DNA from: Parabacteroides distasonis
GTDB lineage: Bacteria; Bacteroidota; Bacteroidia; Bacteroidales; Tannerellaceae
Assembly: GCF_004793765.1 (NCBI RefSeq)
Contig: NZ_SRYM01000039.1
Coordinates: 1-38,309, forward strand
Reading direction: 5' to 3'
Length of the DNA: 38,309 nt
Numbering within the stretch: position 1 is the stretch's first letter; each line of letters starts with the position of its first letter. The translations under genes and the position numbers were made by a program. Below the pieces are notes generated by a model, which was not told the origin of the DNA, made no database searches, and saw nothing but the letters and a program-made list of their open reading frames with translations. This document shows positions 24,882 to 32,768 of the stretch, piece after piece.

Positions 24882-24907
24882 GCGGAGAGAGAGGGTTATG
24901 AACCTAC
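24882..24907. other. Candidate right attachment site of block B
   Basis: 26-nt site beginning GCGGAGAG and ending GAACCTAC, a direct copy (21/26) of 11492-11517. Its reverse complement matches the last 23 nt of tRNA-Ser at 19 positions. The motif GGGGGTACAACTTAGGTTAC about 50 nt further on matches, inverted, the start of block A. Confidence 0.55.
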
Positions 24908-25090
24908 TCTCCAATATCCTTGAAATTCAATTTCTTATCAGTATGTCAAAGCCTTAGGGGGTACAACTTAGGTTACAAGAATAACGCTTTTCTGTCACCT
25001 TTTGGCTGTTCGTTGTCTGCCTAAAACTACGGTTCAAAGATACGGCTTTCTTTTGACATATGCAAATCATTGAAAATAAATCTTATGCGG

Positions 25091-25143
25091 TTAGTGCAAG
25101 GTGCAAGCTATATATATAGATATATACTTGCACCTTGCACTAA
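25091..25143. repeat. Perfect 17-bp inverted repeat with tandem heptamers
   Basis: TTAGTGCAAGGTGCAAG (25091-25107) and its exact reverse complement (25127-25143) enclose a TA-rich centre. Each arm contains GTGCAAG twice in tandem. No T-run follows, so it is not an ordinary terminator. It lies 50 nt upstream of the AraC gene. Confidence 0.6.
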
Positions 25144-25162
25144 AAACTACCTTGTAATAAAC

Positions 25163-25189
25163 AAGATACTACTAAAATAAGTATCTTTG
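25163..25189 (+). promoter_or_regulatory. Promoter and 8-bp dyad directly at the AraC start codon
   Basis: AAGATACT and AGTATCTT (25163-25170, 25180-25187) form a dyad overlapping the -7 box TATCTTTG (25182-25189). The ATG follows after 4 nt, implying a leaderless or nearly leaderless mRNA. Confidence 0.5.
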
Positions 25190-25193
25190 TAAA

Positions 25194-26015
25194 ATGATTC
25201 AAGAGGAGTTCAAATTTTACAAGCCATGTAAGTTGCTGCAACCTTATATAAGATATTATTGGGTATTCAAGAGCAATCGACCGCTGGATGCCTTTACTTA
25301 TCCTATCGGTTGCTCTCAAATCATTTTCCATAAGCAAGCACCGTTATATATCCCTGAACTGAATGTTACACAAGACAAACTGACTGTCAGCGGACAAGTT
25401 AATTTCTCGTCACACCTATATGCAGACGGAAATATAGAAATGATAGTGGTTGTATTCCACCCTCACGCTATGAGTATGTTTCTGAACATACCGACTTCAC
25501 TCTTTTATAATCGAGAAGTGTCCGGTTACAGCCTTGAAAACAAAAGTTTGAATGAACTGGCTACACGAATATTCGACTGTGAGAATAATTCTATTTGCAT
25601 AAGCTATATAGAAAAATGGCTGGTGTCACAAATTGCCGATAATTTAGCTAATACCACATACAAAGTTAAAAGGATAGATGCCGCCATACAGCGAATATAT
25701 ATCACTCCGCAAATCTCTGTAAACGAATTATCTTCTATTGCCTGCCTAAGTAAAAAACAATTTGAGCGGTTGTTTCATTCATTTGTAGGCATCAATCCCA
25801 AAGAATATACCCGTATCGTCCGCTTCCAAAAGGCTTTGGCGCAGATGCAGCATCAAGCGGGTAAAGAAATTAATCAGGCACAAATAGCATACGCCAGCGG
25901 CTATGCCGACCAGTCGCACTTTATCCGGGAGTTCAAGAAGTTCTGCGGATATACGCCCATGTCTTTGCTGAAAGTATCAAATCCATATTCCGATTTGTTC
26001 ACCAATCCCGTATAA
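25194..26015 (+). CDS. AraC family transcriptional regulator
   Basis: 273-aa regulator. The N-terminal half (about 1-160) is the DUF6597-type sensor domain (FYKPCKLLQPYIRYYWVFKS). The C-terminal AraC double HTH spans about 165-262 (ISVNELSSIACLSKKQFERLF, then QIAYASGYADQSHFIREFKKFCGYTP). It probably controls itself through the dyad over its promoter and perhaps the adjacent acetyltransferase gene 62 nt downstream. The ATG is so close to the -7 box that the transcript is probably leaderless; no later Met gives a better N-terminus. Confidence 0.88.
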   Translation: MIQEEFKFYKPCKLLQPYIRYYWVFKSNRPLDAFTYPIGCSQIIFHKQAPLYIPELNVTQDKLTVSGQVNFSSHLYADGNIEMIVVVFHPHAMSMFLNIPTSLFYNREVSGYSLENKSLNELATRIFDCENNSICISYIEKWLVSQIADNLANTTYKVKRIDAAIQRIYITPQISVNELSSIACLSKKQFERLFHSFVGINPKEYTRIVRFQKALAQMQHQAGKEINQAQIAYASGYADQSHFIREFKKFCGYTPMSLLKVSNPYSDLFTNPV

Positions 26016-26053
26016 ATGTCCCGTTTGTTCTATCCGGCTTCAAGTGCTTCTCC

Positions 26054-26061
26054 TACCTTTG
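26054..26061 (+). promoter_or_regulatory. -7 element of the CAT-like gene
   Basis: TACCTTTG matches TAnnTTTG, 17 nt before the ATG at 26078. Confidence 0.5.
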
Positions 26062-26077
26062 CCGCCTGATTCATTAA

Positions 26078-26719
26078 ATGAAAATAGCATTAAGTATGAA
26101 AGAAGTAAATCCCCAAGAAACCGGTCGGGCATACGCCTTTGAAATGTGGATGAACGCACCTATGCCGATGGTGACGTTCTTTAAGACCCTCAATGTGTCA
26201 CGCCTTGTGAAAATCAGCCGGAAATCGGGCATGAAGTTTAATATGTTGATGTGCTGGTGCATCGGCAAAGCCGCAAGAAGCGTGAAAGAATTTTATATGC
26301 TGCCCGTTGGCGGTAAACTGATGCAGTACGATACCATTGCAGTAAACACCATTGTCGCCAACAGAAAGGGCGAGGTAAGTTCGTGTGATATTCCTTTCTG
26401 TGATGATTTATCTTTGTTTAACCAACATTATCTGCAACTTACCAAACAAGTGGCTGAAAGTTGCGTCAATAACGACTTGACGGAAAGCATGGTTATCGGA
26501 ACTTCCGCATTGGCACAATATGAAATAGACGGTGCTGTCGGGATGTATAGCGGCATTTTTAATAATCCGTTTCTTATTTGGGGCAAATACAAACGCCGCT
26601 TGCTGAAAACGACGCTCACCGTTTCTTTCCAGTTCCACCACACGCAAATGGACGGGGCGCACGCTTCCCGCTTTTTGGACGGGATTCAGAGAGCAATTGA
26701 CAATTTGCAGTATAAGTAA
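26078..26719 (+). CDS. Chloramphenicol acetyltransferase family protein (CatA-like)
   Basis: 213-aa trimeric CAT-fold acetyltransferase that would transfer acetyl from acetyl-CoA to a hydroxyl. The catalytic motif HHTQMDGAHASRF holds His188 and Asp192, equivalent to the CAT HHxxxDG motif, and length matches CAT (about 215 aa). The N-terminal FEMWMNAPMPMVTFFKTLNVSRL lies where CAT has its substrate pocket but differs clearly from classical CATs, so activity on chloramphenicol is uncertain. Placed next to two AraC regulators on a mobile element. Confidence 0.83.
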   Translation: MKIALSMKEVNPQETGRAYAFEMWMNAPMPMVTFFKTLNVSRLVKISRKSGMKFNMLMCWCIGKAARSVKEFYMLPVGGKLMQYDTIAVNTIVANRKGEVSSCDIPFCDDLSLFNQHYLQLTKQVAESCVNNDLTESMVIGTSALAQYEIDGAVGMYSGIFNNPFLIWGKYKRRLLKTTLTVSFQFHHTQMDGAHASRFLDGIQRAIDNLQYK

Positions 26720-26808
26720 GTTTGCTATAAATGATATACACAGGTTACGATTTTGCAGCTTATTTCAAAAATGACTATTTAGGGTAACTGATTTCGTAAC
26801 AGATTGAG

Positions 26809-26816
26809 TAACTTTG
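26809..26816 (+). promoter_or_regulatory. -7 element of the fusion regulator
   Basis: TAACTTTG matches TAnnTTTG. It overlaps a TTG that could be read as a start, which is why the ATG at 26838 is preferred. Confidence 0.55.
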
Positions 26817-26837
26817 CTCTCAATAATAGAAACAGCA

Positions 26838-27965
26838 ATGGAAACAGACATAGAAACCAAATATTGCCAAACCTGCGGAATACCCTTAGATATTGACTAC
26901 AATAATCTTGGGGTAAATACGAGTGCGGAATATTGCGACTATTGTTTGAAGCATGGTGTCAAGGGTTACGATTTTTCGATGGACTATCTGATTTACCTTT
27001 GGGGGCTTTTCCCCGAAGAGTATTATAAAGAAGTAGGTATATCCTATACTTCGCAGGAAATCAGAGAGGTAATGTCAAAACGGCTTCCCGAAATAAAACG
27101 GTGGAAACAAAAAATCAATACAGCCCACGTGTTATATGAGCTGATTGTAAGGGTACAAAAATACATTAACCGCCATTTGTTCGAGGAACTTAGTTTAGAT
27201 GCCCTATCGCAAACGGCAGGTATTTCCAAATACCATTTCCGGCGTGTTTTCAAGGCTGTATGTGGTGAAAATGTCGGGCTTTACATTCAACGGTTAAGAT
27301 TGGAATATATCGCTTTCAAGTTAATTTCAACCGATATAAGTGTTACAGAATTGTTATGCCATATAAACTACCAAAACAAACATACACTTTCAAGGGCATT
27401 CAAAAGTTATTTTAAGTGTACGATACCGGAATTTCGTAAACTACATTCCAATGCTAACCCCGCAGGAATGTATCCGGTGCAAATTGTTCCTTGCATTGAG
27501 AAAGTTCCGCCTGTTCGTATTGCCTGTTTGAAACTGGAATGGACGGAACATATAAACCATGATTTTACGGTATTATGGAAACAGATTCTACGCCTTTCTG
27601 AAAATTGCGGTTTACAGTCAAGTGGCTGTAAATTTATAAGCCTTACATTGGATTGTCCGCTAATTTCTTCAGAAGAACAAACCCGTTTCATGGTGGGTAT
27701 AACCGTTACGGAATCATTTAACGTTCCCAATGGCTTTTCTGTTCATGAAATAGAAGCCGGAGAATATGCAGTGTTTCAATTCAAGGGGTTATATCACGAG
27801 TTGAACAGAGTATATCGTTACATATACCTTGATTGGTTGCCGACAAGTGGATATGCGCTACGGGAGCCTTACACATTTGAAACCTATCTCAATACTCCCG
27901 AAAAGACCCCTGTTTCGGAGTTGAGAACGGATATTTATATTCCTATTGTGCGAAAGAACAAATGA
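26838..27965 (+). CDS. Zinc ribbon-AraC HTH-GyrI fusion transcriptional regulator
   Basis: 375-aa three-part regulator. Residues 5-90 are a zinc ribbon (Cys10, Cys13, Cys33, Cys36 in CQTCGIPL and YCDYCLKHG) homologous to the small protein at 20046. About 100-205 is the AraC HTH pair (LSLDALSQTAGISKYHFRRVF, then HINYQNKHTLSRAFKSYF). About 215-372 is a GyrI-like effector domain (RFMVGITVTESF, HEIEAGEYAVFQFKGLY, ETYLNTPEKTPVSEL). It probably senses a drug-like or electrophilic ligand. Its stop overlaps the Fe-S gene start (ATGA), so that gene is likely a target or partner. Start set at 26838 because the upstream TTG lies in the -7 box. Confidence 0.88.
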   Translation: METDIETKYCQTCGIPLDIDYNNLGVNTSAEYCDYCLKHGVKGYDFSMDYLIYLWGLFPEEYYKEVGISYTSQEIREVMSKRLPEIKRWKQKINTAHVLYELIVRVQKYINRHLFEELSLDALSQTAGISKYHFRRVFKAVCGENVGLYIQRLRLEYIAFKLISTDISVTELLCHINYQNKHTLSRAFKSYFKCTIPEFRKLHSNANPAGMYPVQIVPCIEKVPPVRIACLKLEWTEHINHDFTVLWKQILRLSENCGLQSSGCKFISLTLDCPLISSEEQTRFMVGITVTESFNVPNGFSVHEIEAGEYAVFQFKGLYHELNRVYRYIYLDWLPTSGYALREPYTFETYLNTPEKTPVSELRTDIYIPIVRKNK

Positions 27966-28645
27966 ATGACTTAAATAAGGAAATTGAACAACAGCTAAGA
28001 AATGAAAATGCCGATTTTGTTCACTTCGTGGATATTTCCATGCTGGATATACGACAAAACCGGGGTTTTCCCTATGCCCTACTGATAGGAATTGCCATAA
28101 ATCCACATTTTATCAAAACTGTACATGATAGTCCCGATTATGTGCATACCCTCAGCGATGAATATGCACAGGCAGAAAAACGGGTGGGAATGATTGCAGA
28201 CAAACTGGCTGGGCGGCTTATCAGCAAAGGTTACAAAGCATTATCACAGTCCGACAATGCCTTGATAACCGAGAATACATTTGACTTCACAACAAAAACG
28301 TCCGTTTTACCACATAAGACCATTGCCGTACTTAGTGGTACTGGTTATATTGGCAAAAACAACCTGTTCATCACGGCTGAATATGGAGCGGCACAATGTC
28401 TTGGCTCTGTCCTAACAAATGCCCCTTTATCAATAATGGAACACGAAATCAAGTCGTCGCAATGCGGTAATTGTAATATATGCAGGGATGTATGCCCTCA
28501 AAAAGCGTTAAACGGCGTTGTATGGGACATGAATGTTTCAAGGGATGAGATAGTAAATGTTTATGACTGTGTTACGTGCTTGAAATGTTTGGTTTATTGC
28601 CCGAAAACAAAGGCATACATGAAACGACATATCACTATGAAGTAA
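27962..28645 (+). CDS. QueG-like double 4Fe-4S cluster protein
   Basis: 227-aa protein with the fold region seen in epoxyqueuosine reductase relatives, but far shorter than QueG (about 380 aa). The core has GTGYIGKNNLFITAEYGAAQCLGSVLT. Two ferredoxin-type motifs follow: CGNCNICRDVCP and CVTCLKCLVYCP. QueG-specific cobalamin-domain completeness cannot be claimed, so this is more likely a general Fe-S reductase of unknown substrate. Four-nt overlap with the fusion regulator upstream, and RteC starts 1 nt after its stop. Confidence 0.82.
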   Translation: MNDLNKEIEQQLRNENADFVHFVDISMLDIRQNRGFPYALLIGIAINPHFIKTVHDSPDYVHTLSDEYAQAEKRVGMIADKLAGRLISKGYKALSQSDNALITENTFDFTTKTSVLPHKTIAVLSGTGYIGKNNLFITAEYGAAQCLGSVLTNAPLSIMEHEIKSSQCGNCNICRDVCPQKALNGVVWDMNVSRDEIVNVYDCVTCLKCLVYCPKTKAYMKRHITMK

Positions 28646-28646
28646 G

Positions 28647-29492
28647 ATGAAGGGGTATATAGGTAATATATTGCAGGAAATAGACATAGAGATTGACGAA
28701 ATCGACCTCTACGGCTATGATATTATCGAAACCTCTCTTTCAATGGTACATAAGCTGCAAACGGTTCTTGATGATTTGAGAACTAAAATACAAACCTATA
28801 TATTTCCAACCAAAGAGGACGAAATCTTATTTTTCAAGACACAGAAACCGGAAATACTCGGTCGGTTGCTATTCTTCTATAAGATATACAAGATTGAAAC
28901 ACAATGCCCTAATGGTAGCGATGAAGTGATTAGGAATTATATCAATCGGGAACTGGATAATCTGACCTATTTCTTCAATCGCAATTTGGACTTTTATCAA
29001 TACTACCGTTCACACTCCACTGTGTACGATGAATACTACTTTGTACGTGGAAAAGCTGATTTGCGGTTATGTACCGATAGCGCTCAGTTTGATAAAGACC
29101 CTAATTTCTCAACCGGATATGACTATAAAGTGGCAAAGATTATCGCCAATGAAATGCTGCGCATTTATTTGAATAAGCGATTGGTGAAACTGGTAACGAA
29201 TAATCAGATAGAAGATAACCTACAAAGATGCTTCAAATATCCGTTCCGCTTCACAGGCAAAAAGTCATATCTTATCGAACTGGGATATTCTCTTGTATCT
29301 TCGGGCGACATAAACAATGGCAACGTGGAGATAAAAGAAATGATGAATTTCCTTAGTACAATATTCCACATGGATTTAGGGGATTATTACGCTTCATATA
29401 TAGCCATGAAAGAGAGAAAAGACCGGACGGCATATCTTCATCATCTGATAGATAATCTTGTTAAGCGGATGAATGAGGATGATATGAAATAA
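28647..29492 (+). CDS. rteC: RteC domain protein
   Basis: 281-aa member of the RteC family. In CTnDOT, RteC binds upstream of the xis operon and activates excision of the conjugative transposon. Family features seen: N-terminal helical region (EIDIEIDEIDLYGYDIIET), FYKIYKIETQCPNGSDEVIRNYINREL, YFVRGKADLRLC, and the C-terminal HTH-like MNFLSTIFHMDLGDYYASYIAMKERKDRTAYL. It lies directly upstream of an HTH protein and a helicase/primase, matching that role. RteA, RteB and tetQ are not in the window. Confidence 0.87.
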   Translation: MKGYIGNILQEIDIEIDEIDLYGYDIIETSLSMVHKLQTVLDDLRTKIQTYIFPTKEDEILFFKTQKPEILGRLLFFYKIYKIETQCPNGSDEVIRNYINRELDNLTYFFNRNLDFYQYYRSHSTVYDEYYFVRGKADLRLCTDSAQFDKDPNFSTGYDYKVAKIIANEMLRIYLNKRLVKLVTNNQIEDNLQRCFKYPFRFTGKKSYLIELGYSLVSSGDINNGNVEIKEMMNFLSTIFHMDLGDYYASYIAMKERKDRTAYLHHLIDNLVKRMNEDDMK

Positions 29493-29515
29493 TATCCAGT
29501 ATTCCAGTATGTAGA

Positions 29516-29548
29516 AGTACCATGTTCACCCAAACATGGTACTTTCTT
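29516..29548 (+). terminator. Rho-independent terminator after rteC
   Basis: AGTACCATGTT pairs with AACATGGTACT around 6 nt, followed by TTCTTTTT. Confidence 0.8.
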
Positions 29549-29620
29549 TTTATGGTAAAATCTACTTTGAAAAATGACATTTCGGGGAGCTTTTACACCA
29601 TTATTCCCCTAAAATAGCCT

Positions 29621-29685
29621 GAAAAAAAGTAATACCATGATAGATATAACCATGACTTTTAGGTTATTTCCTCTCTCGAACTTTG
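29621..29685 (+). promoter_or_regulatory. Upstream region of the excision-type operon
   Basis: Two ACCATGA half-sites lie about 20 nt apart (near 29635 and 29650), followed by GAACTTTG (29678-29685), one mismatch from TAnnTTTG. An RteC-type activator site would be expected here. Confidence 0.35.
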
Positions 29686-29708
29686 CGGCAAATCAATAAG
29701 TTAGCAAT

Positions 29709-30068
29709 ATGGAGATTATAACATTTGAGTCAAAAGCCTATAAGGAGCTTGACAACAAGATTACCGCCATAGCAGACTACATTTTCAATCACTTGGACGA
29801 AAACAAGACTGATGAAGATGAAATTTGGGTGGATAGTTACGAAGTCTGCACGTTCCTGAAAATCAGTGACCGTACTTTACAACGCCTAAGGGCGGCAGGA
29901 ATGATTTCTTACTCCGACATCAAAGGGCATTACTTTTACAAGATTAAGGAAGTAAAGCGAATGTTGGAAGAACGCTTGATTAAGCGTGACAAGGAGTGTA
30001 TAAATGAACTGATAACCAATCATCAGAAATATGTTAAGGAAAGAAGAAATTCTAAGCAGAACAAATAA
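29709..30068 (+). CDS. Helix-turn-helix excisionase-like protein (Xis2c-type)
   Basis: 119-aa small DNA-binding protein of the MerR/excisionase type. The HTH lies at about residues 44-85 (SYEVCTFLKISDRTLQRLRAAG, with the wing IKGHYFYKIKEVKRML). A basic helical tail follows (KRDKECINELITNHQKYVKERR). Position downstream of RteC suggests the Xis2c role in CTnDOT-type excision. Its end overlaps the next gene by 38 nt in another frame, so expression is coupled. The related 92-aa HTH protein at 32089 would be the Xis2d counterpart. Confidence 0.83.
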   Translation: MEIITFESKAYKELDNKITAIADYIFNHLDENKTDEDEIWVDSYEVCTFLKISDRTLQRLRAAGMISYSDIKGHYFYKIKEVKRMLEERLIKRDKECINELITNHQKYVKERRNSKQNK

Positions 30069-32076
30069 CGGTCTGCTTGTTTTCAAACATTACTTACCCG
30101 GCGACTGGCGTATTGGCAGGCACTTTCTTAATCCTCTTTATCAGGACAAGAAAGCGTCCTGTAATATCTACTTCGACCGCCATAGCGGTATGTACAAGAT
30201 GAAAGATTTCGGTAACGACAATTATAGCGGCGATTGTTTTTTCTTCGTGGGGCAGTTAAAAGGGCTGGATTGTAACCGGGCGGCTGACTTCGTGGAGATA
30301 CTGGAAATCATCGATCGGGATTTGGGCTTGGGGCTGACTTCCGGCACTCCGGTTTCCATTCCCCCGGCAACCGTCCGCCGGGCAGTGCCGGACAAACCCG
30401 AAGAAACAACCGAAAAGCCAGTCAAGCCCTACCAGTTCCGGGAACAGAAGTTCCCGCTTGCCGAACTGGTGTACTGGCAACAGTACGGCATCACGCCCGA
30501 ACTGCTGGAACGTTACAAGGTCTGCTCGCTCCGGGAATACAACAGCGAAACGGCAGAGGGCAAGCCGTACACCTACACTTCATCGGTGGCAGAACCCATG
30601 TACGGCTACAAGGGCAAACAGCACATCAAGCTGTACCGCCCGTTCTCCACGCCCCGTTTCCTCTACGGCGGCAGTTTCGGCGAGAACTACTGTTTCGGAC
30701 TGGAGCAACTGCCCGCCAAAGGCGATACGTTATTCATCACGGGCGGCGAGAAAGACGTGCTTTCGCTGGCGGCGCACGGTTTTCACGCTATCTGCTTCAA
30801 CAGCGAAACAGTGACGATACCGCCCACGTTGGTTTATCGGCTGACATTCCGATTCAAGCACATAGTCCTGCTTTTTGACATGGACAAGACGGGCAGGGAA
30901 AGTTCATGCAAGCAGGAAAAACTGTTGGAAGAATTTAGCGTGAAACGGCTGCTGCTACCGCTTCCGGGAACGAAAGAAGAAAAGGACATATCCGACTATT
31001 TCAAGGCAGGAAATACCCGTGAAGATTTCCTGAAACTGTTTATCGAATTTTTAGACAACCTGTATAGCGACACATTGATTATGCTAAAATCATGCGAGAT
31101 AGATTTCAACAACCCGCCCGCCAAAGCGCAAGAGATTATTTCGGCGGGTGACGTTCCATTAGGGACGCAAGGCAACCTGTTCGGCATCACCGGGGGCGAG
31201 GGAACGGGCAAGAGCAATTATGTAGCCGCAATCGTGGCGGGCTGCATCTGCCCGGCTGGTGCGGAAGTAGATACGCTGGGCATACAGATAACCGCCAACG
31301 GCAGGCACAAGGCGGTCTTGCTCTACGACACCGAACAGTCGGAAGTGCAACTGTTCAAGAATGTAAGCAATCTGCTGGCACGTGCCAAACAGCCGGACAA
31401 ACCCGATGAACTGAAAGCGTTCTGTCTTACAGGTATGTCACGCAAAGAACGCCTGAACGCCATTGTGCAGAGCATGGATAAGTTCTATTACCAGTACGGC
31501 GGCATCCAGTTGGTCGTCATTGACGGCATTGCAGACCTTGTTAAGAGTGCCAACGATGAAGCGGAAAGCATGGCGGTGATAGATGAACTTTATCGGTTGG
31601 CGGGCATTTACAACACCTGTATTCTTTGTGTGCTGCACTTCGTTCCGAACGGCTTGAAGCTGCGGGGACATTTGGGTAGCGAGTTGCAGCGCAAGGCGGC
31701 TACAATCCTTTCGATAGAGAAAGACGAAGAACCTGCCCAGTCAGTGGTGAAAGCACTGAAAGTAAGGGACGGAAGCCCGCTAGACGTGCCGCTGATGCTC
31801 TTTGCATGGGACAAGGAAGCCGGGATGCACGTGTACAAGGGCGAGAAGCCCCGTGAGGAAAAGGAGAAGCGCAAGGAAAGGGAACTGGTAGGCGTTGCCC
31901 GTGACATTTTCGGGCGACAGACACATATCACTTATATAGACCTTTGCGAACAATTACAGCAGGTCTTGGATGTTAAAGAACGCACTGCAAAGAGTTATAT
32001 CCGCTTTATGCGTGAACGGGAGATTATCATTAAAGACCCGGTGAACCAAAGCTATTTTATGATAGGTCTTATTTAA
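30031..32076 (+). CDS. Toprim primase-RepA-like helicase fusion protein
   Basis: 681-aa replication protein. Residues 1-85 resemble the CHC2-like primase N-terminus without Cys ligands (IYFDRHSGMYKMKDFGND). About 150-345 is the Toprim primase core (TLFITGGEKDVLSLAA and IVLLFDMDKTGRES). About 365-600 is a RecA/RepA ATPase with a canonical P-loop GITGGEGTGKSNY, LLYDTEQSE, Walker-B-like LVVIDGIADLV and LRGHLGSELQRKAATILSIEKD. A winged-helix tail follows. Block B encodes the same two activities as separate genes. Base composition rises sharply to G/C-rich near its start. The ATG at 30031 lies within the preceding HTH gene. Confidence 0.87.
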   Translation: MLRKEEILSRTNNGLLVFKHYLPGDWRIGRHFLNPLYQDKKASCNIYFDRHSGMYKMKDFGNDNYSGDCFFFVGQLKGLDCNRAADFVEILEIIDRDLGLGLTSGTPVSIPPATVRRAVPDKPEETTEKPVKPYQFREQKFPLAELVYWQQYGITPELLERYKVCSLREYNSETAEGKPYTYTSSVAEPMYGYKGKQHIKLYRPFSTPRFLYGGSFGENYCFGLEQLPAKGDTLFITGGEKDVLSLAAHGFHAICFNSETVTIPPTLVYRLTFRFKHIVLLFDMDKTGRESSCKQEKLLEEFSVKRLLLPLPGTKEEKDISDYFKAGNTREDFLKLFIEFLDNLYSDTLIMLKSCEIDFNNPPAKAQEIISAGDVPLGTQGNLFGITGGEGTGKSNYVAAIVAGCICPAGAEVDTLGIQITANGRHKAVLLYDTEQSEVQLFKNVSNLLARAKQPDKPDELKAFCLTGMSRKERLNAIVQSMDKFYYQYGGIQLVVIDGIADLVKSANDEAESMAVIDELYRLAGIYNTCILCVLHFVPNGLKLRGHLGSELQRKAATILSIEKDEEPAQSVVKALKVRDGSPLDVPLMLFAWDKEAGMHVYKGEKPREEKEKRKERELVGVARDIFGRQTHITYIDLCEQLQQVLDVKERTAKSYIRFMREREIIIKDPVNQSYFMIGLI

Positions 32077-32088
32077 TCCGGTAGCCTT

Positions 32089-32367
32089 ATGTATATAGAT
32101 AAAGAAAATTTCGTGGTTTGGATGGAGCGTATTATGGATAGGCTCGATATGCAGGACAAAAAGATAGACCGTCTTTTAAGCGGTCACAATTACCTGAACG
32201 GTGAAAAACTCCTTGATAATCAGGATTTGTGCTTTATGCTGAAAGTGAGTACCAAAACCTTGCAACGTTACCGGAAGAAAGGAATACTGCCTTACTTGAC
32301 GTTAGACGGAAAATATTTCTACCGTGCAAGTGACATACACAAGTTAATCCGTGAACGCATGGATTGA
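32089..32367 (+). CDS. Helix-turn-helix excisionase-like protein (Xis2d-type)
   Basis: 92-aa HTH protein with an N-terminal helix (VVWMERIMDRLDMQDKKIDRL) and an excisionase-type HTH with wing (LLDNQDLCFMLKVSTKTLQRYRKKG, then YLTLDGKYFYRASDIHKLI). Twelve nt after the primase-helicase gene and followed by a terminator. Related in fold and sequence to the 119-aa HTH protein at 29709; together they recall the Xis2c/Xis2d pair of CTnDOT. Confidence 0.83.
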   Translation: MYIDKENFVVWMERIMDRLDMQDKKIDRLLSGHNYLNGEKLLDNQDLCFMLKVSTKTLQRYRKKGILPYLTLDGKYFYRASDIHKLIRERMD

Positions 32368-32398
32368 TTGATAATCAATATCATATATTTTCATCTTG

Positions 32399-32440
32399 AA
32401 TCCTGTCTTGTTATGATAATAAGGCAGGATTTCTATTATT
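32399..32440 (+). terminator. Hairpin terminator after the Xis2d-type gene
   Basis: AATCCTGTCTT pairs with AAGGCAGGATT (one G-T pair) around 11 nt, followed by TCTATTATTT. Confidence 0.65.
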
Positions 32441-32466
32441 TGCAAGGTTATTCCGGTGATTTTCGC

Positions 32467-32474
32467 TACTTTTG
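32467..32474 (+). promoter_or_regulatory. -7 element upstream of leader B
   Basis: TACTTTTG matches TAnnTTTG and would give a leader of about 290 nt before the DHFR-like gene. Confidence 0.45.
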
Positions 32475-32588
32475 CAAAAGTAACATAAGAGAATAACGGC
32501 GGTTGAACAGTTTTGGCTGTAATATCGTCATTATAATAACATATTCGTTCGCCGAATATCTCAAAGTAGAAAACTGGCACTTTTCAAA

Positions 32589-32720
32589 ATGAAACGAGAT
32601 TTCAGCGCAATGTCTATGCTATGCTTTGTCATAGCGTGGGCTTGCCTGTCCCGTTTCAAAGGTATTGCCAGTACCTCTACTTTGGAGCAGTGTAAGTTCA
32701 CGCTTCTTTTTTTGAGGTAG
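32589..32720 (+). promoter_or_regulatory. Structured leader B with possible 43-codon leader peptide
   Basis: TGAAACG (32590-32596) pairs with CGTTTCA (32652-32658) around CTATG/CATAG (32619-32634) and the core ATAGCGTGGGCT, then TGC. AGTGT/ACGCT followed by TTTTTTT (about 32690-32713) looks like an attenuator. TACCTC before it can pair with GAGGTA after it. An ATG at 32589 opens 43 codons ending at 32720, reading MKRDFSAMSMLCFVIAWACL first, so it may be translated. Confidence 0.5.
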
Positions 32721-32768
32721 CAGCGGACAGTTTGAAAAAAGATTATCAACTGTTTAATACCTGATAGG

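Noticed and set aside
26078-26719. Calling the CAT-like gene a proven chloramphenicol resistance gene
   Set aside because: The catalytic His and Asp are present but the substrate pocket region differs from classical CATs; activity cannot be read from sequence.
27962-28645. Naming the Fe-S protein queG
   Set aside because: It is about 150 residues shorter than QueG and its substrate-binding region is not clearly present.
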